Source: Echinococcus granulosus (taxonomy: Eukaryota; Platyhelminthes; Cestoda; Cyclophyllidea; Taeniidae). From it: 64,000 bases of DNA. Below, piece by piece: positions 13,435-26,400 of the stretch. Position 1 is the stretch's first letter; every line of letters starts with the position of its first letter. The DNA lies in NCBI RefSeq assembly GCF_000524195.1, contig NW_020170385.1, forward strand, positions 761,898-825,897. Reading direction: 5' to 3'. The position numbers were made by a program, and so were the translations under genes. Below the pieces are notes generated by a model. The model had not been told where the DNA came from, did no database searches, and worked only from the letters and a program-made list of their open reading frames with translations.

Positions 13435-14403
13435 ATGCTAAAGTGCGTCAAAATTAGGGCTTCACTGATCGTTCTCACGATAATTTCCGTTGTTGTCTCC
13501 TCGGAAAATCCTACTGTAACTGGTGTTATTCCCAGTGAATTTATTAGTCTTAGTGCTGGTGTCATCGAAGTTCCACCTAACAAAAATATCACTTTGTATA
13601 TTTACGGGGAGAGTTTTGAAAATGTGACCTACTTGGCCTTCGCAACATCTAGGAGTGAAGATTCATTTTCTTGTGAAAATCATCGTGCAACAATTGCCTT
13701 TATTGTGCAGAAGCCCACAGTCTACTCACTAGAAACTTCTGTTTTGCTACGCCAACTGACGCCATTTGAAAGTGCCTTCTACATTTGCTTTAAATTGGCT
13801 CATCCGTTTTCTCACAATAATCAAACAGTAAGCTGGATTCACGCCACGCCGACGTACCCCGCAGCAATCGTCACCCTTCGAACAGCCTCTACCATTATGC
13901 CCTTATGGGTTCAGATTATTCTTATTATTATCCTTTTCTCCTTATCCGGTCTCTTTTCCGGACTGAACCTTGGATTGATGGCGCTAGATAAAACAGAACT
14001 TAAAATTATTGAAACGGCTGGAGATCCTGACGAAAAGCGTTATGCAAAAGCCATTCGTCCTGTAAGGGAGAAGGGGAATCTGTTGCTCTGCACTATTTTG
14101 CTCGGAAACGTGACGGTCAACACATCCCTCACCATACTCATGGATAATCTAACCGGTAGTGGTTTGTTTGCTGTCATTGCTTCGACACTGGGTATTACTA
14201 TGTTCGGTGAAATTCTCCCACAAGCAATATGTTCCCGCCACGGCCTCGCCATCGGGGCGAAAACAATCTGGCTCACACGATTTTTCATGGTGGTCACATT
14301 CCCGCTCGCCTTTCCGATCAGTTATGTTCTCGACAAAATGCTCGGAGAAGACCTTGGCCAGGTTTACAGCAAGGAAAAACTTGGCGTGCTGTTAAAGGAA
14401 CAG
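13435..14403 (+). CDS. CNNM exon 1: signal peptide, ectodomain and DUF21
   Basis: 323 codons. A hydrophobic N-terminus ([17 protein letters not shown]) is followed by an ectodomain with N-glycosylation sequons (NITL, NVTY, NQTV) and a cysteine pair. The DUF21 core begins at about residue 155 and includes the cation-site region [10 protein letters not shown] and GEILPQA. The exon ends LLKEQ with donor gtaagt, phase 0. Confidence 0.92.
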
Positions 14404-17400
14404 GTAAGTGCCATGGACTGCTTGCTTTTAACTGTTGGATTTTTTTAAAAATGTCACAGAATCTTAGGTTCCCTCAATTTTCGACCATTTCTGTGTCTAG
14501 CACACTTTGTGTATTGAAAGGGCTAAATTTTTAATCTTTTTTCATTTAAGACAGTCGTATTTCGTTCCCAATTGTTAGGTACACTTGATTTTACTTAATC
14601 TATCTGTCGGGTATGGTTTTATTTTTTATGGTGCTTGAAGTCCTCATTTTCTAGTAATTGACCCAAATAATAAAAAAACCTTTGAACTCATAAGTGCCTG
14701 AACAAATTCAAGTGGTCTAAGGACCATGGATAAGAATTGTTTGTTCTACACTTTGCCCTACTCTTATGCCCATTCGACAAGTATCTTAAATCCTTACAAT
14801 TGTCCATTCCGATCTTTAAAATCTTTTTTTTCATAAAACTAGCCCTAAGATTTGTTCTAGAGTTACTGCGCTTGGCTGTTTAGTTGAATGAAAAGGAGAT
14901 ACCGTGCTTTTATTAATTAAATCAAATGCTATTGGCCTTGGGACATTAAATTATTCTGGTTTGTGCCACGGATTTTTAAAGTTCTACTTTTATAAAGATC
15001 GGTTCTTAAACCGGTTAAAAATCTCAGAAATGCCCACACTGGACTGGCACAGCATTAAATGATTCCACTGCCTTCCCGTCCAAGGTATCACAGCTAATCG
15101 TTGCAATTAACGAAAACAGTTGCTGTTTTTAAAATCTGCACTCAGTTAACGTGATGTATTATATAACAAAATTATTTTAATGCATTCGATTTTACTGTAG
15201 GCCACCGGACCTGGTGATGCACTTTGTTACACCATTCAGTAAATACTCTCAAAAATGTTGGGAGTGAGGAGACGGGGTGCCTTTGTTGAGACTATCATGC
15301 GCATTTTTTGTAAAGTAAGGATTAGCGCCTCAAAGACACGCAATTTCTTTGCCGTTGTCGTTTCTATGTACACATAGGGAATTTCGTTCTACTTTTATTG
15401 GGGATACGTTGTGGTTTAGTTTCTTTTTGGAAATGTGTAATTGTCGATATCACTCTTTTCCATCCTGCCACCAATTTTTGTAGCTGCTTAGTTTTAAAGT
15501 AAGGGCATATCTTATGTTCTCGTTTCACCTGTCAGTCAGGCCTTTGATCTGTCCTAAAATTGTGGATATTGCTCACTTGCCCGTGGCACTCTCTTCTTTA
15601 TTTAGGAATTTAATTTTCTTGATGCATGTTCTAATTAAGTTATTATTATTATCTGGTAGCAAGATGCCGGTCTTGTCGCGCCAGATGAAATGAACATAAT
15701 TGCCGGTGTCTTGAACATGTCTACGAAGACTGTGAAGGACATCATGACACAGCTTAGTGATGCTTTTATGCTGCCCAGTACAGCTCTCTTGGACTTCGAC
15801 ACAATGAACGAAATATTTTCCCATGGCTTCACTCGAATTCCTATGTATGAGGGAGATCGGAGGAACATCAAAGCTATCCTCAATGTCAAAGACCTTGGCT
15901 TTATTAATGCCGATGACAAAGTGCCTGTGGCAACTGTCTGCAACTTCTACAATAGGTCTATTCTCGTAGTGCCAGAAACCACCAGTCTTGAGGCTATGCT
16001 CAAGGAATTCCGACAAGGTATTTAAAATGATTTCCCCTTCAAACTTGTTTAATATATTTTAGATCTTATGAGGTTGAGTGTAGTCAGTAGTATCTTGTAT
16101 GGTGGAACTAATGCGAGCATGATCTCGCCCATTAAAGTACACTTTAAAATCACTGGTTGTGGGCAATGCATTTGTGCAACCCGTGTCGACTATGCTTAGA
16201 TAGGTTTTTTATGACGGATTCAAAGCAGATACGTCTATGAATTGCACTGTGACCGTAGTTGAAAGTAAGAGCTTAATAGTGGTCGAGGTAATACTTAAAG
16301 TAATGATTCAGCCCTTGCTATTCACTGATTGCCTATTAATTTGTCAAATGCCATAGCTACTATTTTTGGCAGACCTTTGTCTTTCCCTAGTGAGAAATTC
16401 AATCCGTTTTTCTTAAGACTATCAGAACAGCTGCCTTTCTAAGGCTTTTCTCGGTGTGTCAAGGTGTATTACTGGCTTCCTTCAATATCCTATTGTTTAA
16501 CTCAGTGAGGCATTTCCGCATAGTTTCCTTCTCTTAGTTCTGTTTTCCGTGCTCTTGTTTTAGATTGTCCCACGGGATTAGTTGCAGACAGTTAAGAATT
16601 TATTTGTCTTGCTAGTACTCTAGTACTTGGCAATATTTAGGAGGATGAAAGGTGTCTAAATGAATCTCCATGAGCTCGAGAGTAGAAAGACTCTATTATT
16701 ATTTCAATTTGATTCCAATTGAATGTGTGTATTTATGATTTACGAGCTTTTATTTCACTTAATGGGTTATTTGTTTGTTTGCAGTGCCTCCTTATTTACG
16801 AACCTGTGATTTCACTCGTTTTAAATGTTTGGACTTTTACAAAAAGTACATTTCTCATTTCCTCCGCATTTTCCAACTGCTTCAGTGAATTGCTTTGTGT
16901 ACGTTACTGGAGATTTTCTACACATAACTCAATCGAAGATGTCTTATTTCAGGTGTTGTATTTTATTTGATATATGTGCAATTTTTCACAAAATCTCGCC
17001 CCATACACGAGCATTTTGCTTGTCTTTCAAAGTTTGTACTCTATTTTGGTCTATTTGCGCCAAGTCTCGATATACCAGCACCGAGTTTCAAGTTTGCAAA
17101 ATGATCACTTTATACGATGTTATCGTCTTCGTTAATTGGTCCATTTGTTCGTGGTGCCATCGCTTTCGATTGTTTGGTGGCCCAATCGCGTTTTGTCTTT
17201 CCAAAGTATAATGTCTTTTCAGTAATACTTAGCATTACTACAAAAGAGTTGGCACAGATAATAGCGTTTAAACTAATTTCGGTTGACATCATTTCTACCG
17301 GCATTTTCGTGAGTCCGCTGGATCCTATGTTGCTTACCCCTTCAGCGTCGGTGATTTTTCGGTCTGTGTTCTGTTTATGTTTACTTAAATCGTCCGCACA

Positions 17401-20400
17401 TTTCATTTGCTAGTTTTATTGTTGCTCTATTTTACATGGCGCTCAGGTGCGGTGCCCTAGTAAGGTCCTATTTCATCAATGCTCGTGCCACACGCCTTGG
17501 CATCTTGGTTTAGTATTATGCCAAATTCCTGCCTTTGTTCATGCATGTAACTGCGGTAGTTATATCCGTGAGCGTTTACAGCAACAATCAAGGCATAGTT
17601 GTGCCTATGACCACTTCTGACTTCCACAAGAATTTTTGTCTTATTCAGCATTCGCCTAGCAGTTAATGCCAAGCAATTGTGCTGCGCACACCATATTGTC
17701 AATTTACCTATATTCTCAAGCCAATATAATTATTTGCGCTTTTTACTGTTTTCAGGTAAAACTCACATGGCGTTTGTAGAACGCATCACACCCAATGGTG
17801 TTGGTGATCCTTTCCAAGAATTGGTCGGTCTTGTAACACTGGAGGATGTCATTGAGGAAATAATTCAGGCTGAGATTGTGGATGAAACAGATATTTTCAG
17901 TAAGAATAATAAATTCTTCACCTAATGTGTTCCTTTGTTTAACGTTTGCTGTCAATCGGTTCTTAGAATAAACTTCCTCGTTTTAGTGTATCTAGTATAC
18001 GGTTTTTCATGATAAATGAATATAGCACCACCAAAAATCTCTTCTTAATACTGGTTTTCTCAAGACTGGCATAACAGTTGAACAATTACGATCACAATTA
18101 TCACAAAGGTGTAGAGTTCTTGATGCAAGATGTGTTAATGGTTAGCATACATGCTAGTTAGTTTTACTGCATTCGATGGTGTAATTTCAATCTAATGTCT
18201 CTAACGCTGTTACCAGAACCCGAAAAGCATCATCAAACTCAAAAGCTCAATGATTCATAGTCTTTCTACATTAAGAAACGCTTTCTGATTTGAAGACTCT
18301 TCAAATCCAACATTTGGATATGAAACTGATATAAGGTTCTCTTGACGTCCCAGTACTATGGGGTTGCTAAGCGCTCTGCAACTTCTTTTAGCCTTTTCCC
18401 AAATGTTAAGCGAATTAATCTCAAATAGCACCATACATGCCAAATGGCCCTATTATTTTGAGATTACTAATCATTCGGGTTTATATCTCAGCCGATAACA
18501 CGAGGAAGCAGCCACGCCTCGTTAGAAAAACAGATTTCCGTGTTTTCAACACCTCCAACTCCAACAAACCACGCCACCATCTATCACCGCAGCTTAAAAT
18601 TGCTGCTTTGCGTCACCTCGCTTCAAGTGAGTTGTTTAACTTTTCTCTCCTACAACTTTTCTGTACATTCTCCACTTGGGATTTTGCATCCATTTGTATG
18701 CACTTTATAAGTCATTGCTTCATGTACAACAGGTATAAATGTGTGCTAACTAAAGCCAGATCTCTGCTAAATGTTTCTTTCCTAGGCGCATCGGTTTCAA
18801 CTTATCAGCCAATCTGTTTTTCATCCTTAGGTTGGTCTTCAGATTACCTTCAGTGTCTTTATTGGTAGCATTTACCATCCACAATAGGAAGATTTTAGTT
18901 TGTTAACTCTCGGGTCGAATGATTGTTTTGCATAATCCCCTCAATAACGGGTCCGCCGCCTCATGTCCATTCTCTTTCCGATTTTTAACGACTGATTTTA
19001 ATTCTTATATTTACTTGAAACTCGAGATTCTCCTATTTTAATATGTTTTAATCTAAAGCTCGGCACTTTTCAGTAATCATTCACCTCAGGTCTTTTTGTC
19101 TGAGCCTCAGAAATGGTGCGTAAAGACGACTACTAGCTAAAACTAGCCATTCTGGTCCTAGATTTTGTCCATTTTCAATGCTATAACATCGGGGCATATA
19201 ACCCACCGTCTAGAGTCGATTTAAAAGTCAATCTGTGTTGGGACTTGTATGCTATCTTATTACTCGCTTCATCCTGTTTTTTTGCGCCGTATTGATGTTT
19301 TTTTCCTATGGGAATTGGTGGGGTATCGTGCGAAGTCATTTGGCAATTTGGATATTTTGTTTCCGCGTTTTAGGTAATTTATTGGCCTTTTTTGGCATGC
19401 AGGGTATTCTGCGTTCTCCACCGGGATATTTGGCGTGATTTGCATCACAGCATGTTTTCTAATGCGCGCGATATGCGATATTAAAGCCTTGTCATTTTTC
19501 TGGCTTTTCTCAAAAAGTATCGTTCGTTCTACTTTCGATCTCATAGAACACGTTTTTTGGACTGTTTCTTATTTTGATAAACAATCACTACAAGCCCTGA
19601 TAATGCGTCGATCAAAGTTACACCTATATATATGGTTAATTCGGCGCCGTTTTACCAGGTCATCAGGTATTTTGCGCTTGGATTTAATATGACCTTTTCA
19701 CTGAAGTCAGCTATTTTTTCGTTTTGCCATGGACGAGGCAGCGATAGTATGATTTTTTACAAGTGCACCTAGATGAAAGTGTCAAAAATATTACTCGACG
19801 AGTTCGCTAAGGGGAATATTTTGGCTTCTTGTTTTTACCGTGTGTTAATTATCGCCAATTCTTATGTATGATTTTATTTTAACAATTGTGCTGGTCGTTC
19901 AGTTGAAAACAGTGCATAATCCGATCTCATGAGAGCTCTCGTCTCGGTCGTTAAGAGGTCGATCACCAAGCACTTTTACACTTATTGCTACCTTTAAAAT
20001 ATGGTTAACCTTCTCTGTCGTGCGGTTTAACCTCCGTGTTCCAAGGAGATTAAACCTTTAAAAATGCCACACTGCTCAAACATTGTAAGTACAATGATTC
20101 AAGGTGTCGTGCTTTCGCTTCTTCAGATGTGGATGCTTTCAAGGATGAATACGTCGCCTTGTCTGTGCTCCAAAGTATGCTCAATTCTAATGTCGTCATC
20201 AACCAGGTCTTCAAGTAAGTGATTTTGTAAAGTGGAGGGCACCTTTTAATCTGTCGTTTGATGAAGGTACAACTCACGATATTAATTTACTCAACAAACA
20301 TTTGTGGTATGCATTGTCCATTGCAGTTTTTTGCCATGAGCGACAGACCATTTCAATGCCTTTAGCTTGGAACTTTGCAGACTGACTTTAACTGCATTAA

Positions 20401-23400
20401 GGACTAGAAATTGTCAACCAAATTCTTTTACTTAAAACAGCTGTGCGGTGTTGTTCGTTTACCACCCCTTACGCATCTCATGTATCTTTGTGTCTTCTGC
20501 GGAGCTTTTGAGTCAAATATGGGTTAGCTAGAACCATCACTAGGATGGAATTCCAAAGGAGTTTACTTTTTGGTTTACATGAATTGTTGTCCCTAGAGGT
20601 TTTCTAGTGAAGGTTTTCACGAGCACCAAACAGATAATTTAATTTTGTTTTTTCTTCTACTAAAAATCCTTTTTAAGGTTACTTCTTTTTTTAAACCGTG
20701 TACTGATTAGTATTTCTAAAAAATTGACTTAGTAGGCAAATTTATTTTAACTGCTACCTTGTACTTATGGCTATGATTTCGCTTTTTTATTCTGCCCAAA
20801 ATTGAACAGCTTTAGAGGACTTTCAAGCGTTTGCAAATACTCCTGATTAAATGCTCAGTGCTCATCCGGGCTCTCAGACCCTAAGTACTGGCAATTCATA
20901 GATCAAGGTCCATTTCATGGCTGCGGTCGCCACTGGAGCATTGAAGATGGAATTTCCCTAAAAGTTCGCTTTATGCATTACCATTCATACAAACTTTTGG
21001 CGATTAGTTTTTACATTAATTGCTCGGGCTCTTAAAATACCTTCTCCGCAAGTAAAGTTTTTAATAAAAGTGAGTAGATACTTGGCCTATATTATCTGAC
21101 GGGCAAGTTTATCAAGTGCATTCTTAATGGGGCGGTTTTGCCACCTTGAGTTTCTTTTTGTAAGTGTCTACTGGATCATACAAGTATATACAAAAGGTTT
21201 TTTTGGAATATCTTTATCAATATAGTACTTTTGGCCTGCACTTTCAATTGTTTTCCCATAATTACGGTACAAAGCTGGATGGTTTTCTTTCGTCTCGTAG
21301 TTCTCACGATGAAAATGAAAATATAATTTACAAAGCGAATCAATGGGCAAACTACGCTGTGCTCATTCTGCAGGGCAGAGCCCTAGTGGAGACCAGCAAC
21401 GAAAAACTTCTCTTCGAAGCTGGGCCATTCATGCTTTTTGGTGAAACTGTATTCAAATGTGAGTCATTTTTTTACTCTTGTATGCTATTTTTTCGACTGA
21501 CGAGTTCAGTAACATAGGATTTCAAAATTGAACTTCCACTTTTAGCACGGGTTGTGGTCTGGAAATTTTCGCACTCCAATCGCAGCCTTAGTACCTGCCT
21601 TTTCCATTGTTTGACTTGTGGGTTCGGATCCACTATTTTGCGAAAACCCCAGCCTTTCCCTTATTTTTGCCAGTGTACTTGAACCTCTATCCTGCTTTGT
21701 TTACCAGCATTATGCCAATAGTGTAGAATTCCTTTTTAATCGTGTGTGCGATCTAGCCCCACCAAAACATAGTCTTTGCTCCTCATAACGCTGATGTGAA
21801 GAAGAGATGTCAATTTCGTCCGAATGGGTCGGATGTGTCCATGTTTATTAAGAACATCGTAGGCTCCGATGTAGCCTTGATTACTGCTTGTAGCTGGAAG
21901 AATCAGTGATTGTTTTACCGTTTTCTGGGACCTCTCTAATCCTTATGCTTCTGTTTTTGCAAACCCACACTAATACGGTAAAAGTTGAGAGACGTCAAAA
22001 CCAAAATTGCACAAGATTTAATGTACCCATGGTATTTTAGCCCTCATTGAGCTAAAAACCATCTGCCTACGTAAGGAGTCGAAGGGCTTGTTTTTGTCTC
22101 CTTGAAGGGCTATTAAATCATCTACTCTGTCACTTCTTAGGAACGCGCAGCCTTCGAGGTTGAGGACCGTAATACAAGGGCTAGTAATGTGTGCTATTTG
22201 GTGGGGACAGTTTTTGGAGTCTGCGGCTGGAGGTGTCTTCATTAGTCAAAATTGAATTCAATTTAAGCATGAATATTGTGCGTTGGGTCAAAATTCATCG
22301 ATTCTTTATTCAAAAAGCTTTGTGAAATAAAACTATTTTGGGCTTTTGACTTTGATGAAGGTAATTGGCTTAAAGAAATTTTTTTAAGGGAACTACCAAG
22401 GCTTTGATATGGGCCTTTGCCATGGAAAGGGATTTGGCGAAAGTCCGGGCTTTTTCCTATTCCACTAATGTGAACTGGTTTATTCACTATATGCAGTCGA
22501 AGAATGCCGTACTAGGTTTCGTTAATGCAGCTTATTCAACACCTATTTTGGTGGAGTAGCCACTTTCACTGTTTTTGGACACGCTTAAGGTGACGCTTGG
22601 GTTGTGCTTTGCTTACTTTTCCTAGAATTTTTTTTGCTGTTTAATGGTAATTTGATTCTTTTTAAAGTATTTCCTGCTTTCACTTGAATAAATGCACCCA
22701 TTGCCTATGTGAAGTGAGATCGGTAGCGGTTCCTTACTTGAATTTACTCATATTGACTATCCAGAGGTATGGTGCCATGCGCAGCGATCGCTATAAGAAC
22801 CCAAATACCCTTCACAAGGCGGGTGTAGCTTGCATGCATAATCCGCTTGATGGCGTCTTACTTAATTGAATCAAGAACCGTAGACAGATGGAGGTTGTTA
22901 ATAATGCCGTTTTTGGTGTTGGTGTAGATGTAAATGACATCTATCCAGAGGTATCAACCCTCAAGGATCCTGAGCTACAGTCGGCCCAGCTGGCGGCGCG
23001 AGCTCGCTTCCTGCCCGACTACACAGTGCGTGCAGCAACCAACATCGAGTACCTCCGCATCACTGCTGAGCACTATCTCCTTGCGCGCCGCCTCACTGTC
23101 TGGATCACTAAACTCCACCCTCAAGGTGAGCTCTCTATCGACACACGGCGCTCCTATGTCGCTTTAGGCTCCTTAATCCACTTCATAGTCTTTAGTTTAC
23201 CTTATTAGTGGAGCAAATCAGGCTTCTTCGTGTACTTGGAGAATTTCTTATTTGCTTTGGAATACTTGCATTTGGGTTATCTTTTATTTCCATGTTTTAT
23301 GCTTCACTTGAATAACTGGAGTCCTTTATCTGAATGACCGATCATTTATTCCTATTTAGGGACTTATTCGGTTTGGATCACGGGGTTGAAACAGGTTAAT

Positions 23401-26400
23401 ATGCGTTTAATGTCTTTATTTTAAGTGGATTTAATCGCGGGTGTATGCAAACTGTCTTTTGCGAGCCTTAAGAATACCGTTGCCTGCTGTTTACTATCAG
23501 GCGCAAATTCGCAAGAGTAGCTGAGAGAAGTGATGAAATGAATGTTCATGATGCACACGAGTTATTATGCAATTCCGTATTCGTGGACGGTTGTCTGTCT
23601 TTGCACACGGAGGTATCAACCGCAGCCAGCAAGCTAACCGGACAGCTCCTTTTGGATCGAATGCACTTTAACAGGCTGCCTCACTGATTAAAATTTTTTC
23701 AATGTTTTCAAAAGTCCCCGTTTCAAGTTCGTTGAATCTTCAAATTGAAATTCAATTTGGAGTCTAGAGTGAAAACTAAAAATGATGAAACGTGTTTCTG
23801 TTTGTTTTAACAGACCCGGAAGCGGTTTCACCGTCTCAGCAGAACATAATCGATGATGTGTTCGGCTCTGAGCCGACCAATGAAGGTGTGGTCTTGCCAT
23901 CAGCAACGCCCGAATAGTTGCTGGTGGGTGCTGAAACCGGTGACAGTGTTGTTATTCGCTTACATTATGCGCCACCATGGCATGCAGATGGCCTCTACTC
24001 TATCCTTATTTCACTTTGTTCCAGGCTAAATTGCGCTGGGCATTACTTGTCATTGCTTGTGAATGTGCTTACATCTCTTACCACTTGTCATCTTGCCCAT
24101 AACCTTACACTACTTTCAACACCATCCACTTTCCGTCGTGCGACTCATTACAAACCCGAGTATGGGAATCCTGATTCAGGCTCTTCACAAAAGGAGGAGT
24201 AGCTTACCGTAATGTGCGATGGTAATTGAAAGACGAATTCATTTGGGGTCTGACTGTTTAGAGCTTCTCTCGTATATCTCCTTTTCCCGTCCACATACGC
24301 CCAAGTTTAATCACTCTTTGCCATTTGAGTTTCAGGAACTTTCAGTAATACTTTTATGGATTAAGTAGTTGCCATTCGTCCATGTCCTCCATTTTGTTAG
24401 TTGTTCCATGTGTCCCTGAAGTGTGTTTGAGCTTTGCTGGAGGGCGCATTCTTTTTGTATTCATTCAGCTCAAAATTTTAGTACAACGAAAATTGGGTAC
24501 TCGCTTCTGCTTCATGCCACGCGCTTACCTTCTCGTCATCCGACATTTTTATTTTTATCGCTCTGTAGTTTGGATGTTGTGGGGTGTTCGTCGCTTTTTG
24601 CGCACGCTTTGCCCATCATATTTGAATACATTTATCCGCAAGAAATTTACCATTCACCACCACAGCAAAGCTAACGCTGAGACAGGAGATTGCAGTGGAA
24701 TTGCAAAACTACTAACAAGCAAATTAATGGTAATATTTAACAAATTAATTTATACATGCCCAGATATTTCATGACCCCTGACATAGTACATTCAACTTTT
24801 CCATATTTTACGTTTTATTGCGCTAACATTCATCTACCCTTATTTAGGCCTTTAAACTAAGATAAATGGTTGCATTTATTTAACAAATAATCAGGCCATC
24901 TTAACCTTTTACTAAATTCCATCATTTACTGGTGAGTAGTATAAGTAGGGTTTGTCAAGCCTCATTATTGCCCCATCCTTGTCCTGTGAATGATTTGGAG
25001 GCAGATGGCCAGGGCAGTGGAAAATTTCCAGTGCCGCCCTTGTCTGAAGGCGTCAACTTTTCCGTGAACGGAAGCACAGAAGTATAACCTTAGCTTGATT
25101 AAGATTCTTCCATTTTTAGAAAATAATAATAAGCGTTGAATTTTTTAACGGCTTACGGAATGCGTCCAGTAATGAGGCCTTCCAGCTGCTTTAAAGGGTG
25201 TTATGCTTCAATAATGGCTCAACTCTTGCGAAAGTCGTCTTCTTGTATTCGGATTCTTATGCTCTGATTATGAGAAGTACGTATATATAAGTTTTTTGAG
25301 GCGAGCTGATGTATTATTCCGTAAAATGCCCGTGTTTGATGAAGAGACAATCCTAGGTTTTAATATGAAACCTTTTTGAAATGGGTCGCTTCCTTTTGTC
25401 TTGGTGCTGCCAGTGCGCATAAGGAAGCGTTTAATAATAAACCTCTCCTTACAAAGGCCAACGCAGGAGTTGCCATGCGTAATTAACAAAGCACAGGATT
25501 TCTCCATTAGGAAATGTTATATCACAAATTAGTTAGTACTGAAAGACCCTTCGTGCATAATCTTCATCATGACTCAGGAACAGAATTCGACTTGTGAGTG
25601 CTGCATCATTCAAACATCTTTCTCCGACTTGGTGATCACAATCCAAGACCATAATCAGCAGTACTTCATATGTTTTTGTTTCACCCAATTTGTTTGTAGG
25701 TCAGCTTCTGTCTCATTCCATGTGACCTTCTTCTAATAATAGAAATGACTGATGCTTTATAAGCTGCTATCATTGGATCTTGAAGTAGCTAATCGGGTTT
25801 ACGCATGGTCACTTCACTTGCAGTCGTCCGGGCTGTTTGATACCTCTCTTTTTACTAGGTCACTTGCACCACTGGCAGTTAGGGGTAAATTTACTGGCAT
25901 CAGTTTCAATTTTCTGTCATTTCATTCATGCGAATGTATAGATATCGGTAGATTAGCCTATTTAAGACTTTGAAATAGGACATTTAGAAGTTCCTGCTTA
26001 TCTGTCGCTGTGTTTGACATGAGGAATCTTTCTTGCTTTGGCGGCTTCGCGCTAACGCTGCACTTTGTATGGCCTGAGTCATCGATAGTCGGGTGCACTT
26101 TTAACACCACTGCTTTCCTCCTCCGTCCCACCCCACATACAGGCCTAGCTGCGTTGGAGCCTCGTGACGAGTCGAGCACGGATGCTGACACGACTAGCCT
26201 CAAACGGTCCGCTCTGTTGGCCTTCCGTGGACGCAAAGACTCCTGTTGTGTGTCCGCCTTGCAAGGGGAGAGTCAGGACTTTTTCCAAACTGCCTGGGAT
26301 CGCCACATCTCGCACCTACGCGAGGCCACCAGAGCCTCCGTTCTCGCCTCAATTGTCGACATCGGGGGCAGCGGTAACTCCTCTGCCGCACGGCCCAACT

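Noticed and set aside
18437..18868. 143-codon frame over CNNM exon 4
   Set aside because: Only 18492-18626 is exon; the rest is intron read-through past a clear gtgagt donor.
21620..21640. ggttcggatcc resembling a tRNA B box
   Set aside because: No matching A box or acceptor stem upstream.
24382..24774. 130-codon plus-strand frame in the CNNM intron before the last exon
   Set aside because: Hydrophobic low-information composition, no homology recognised, no splice phase linking it to CNNM.
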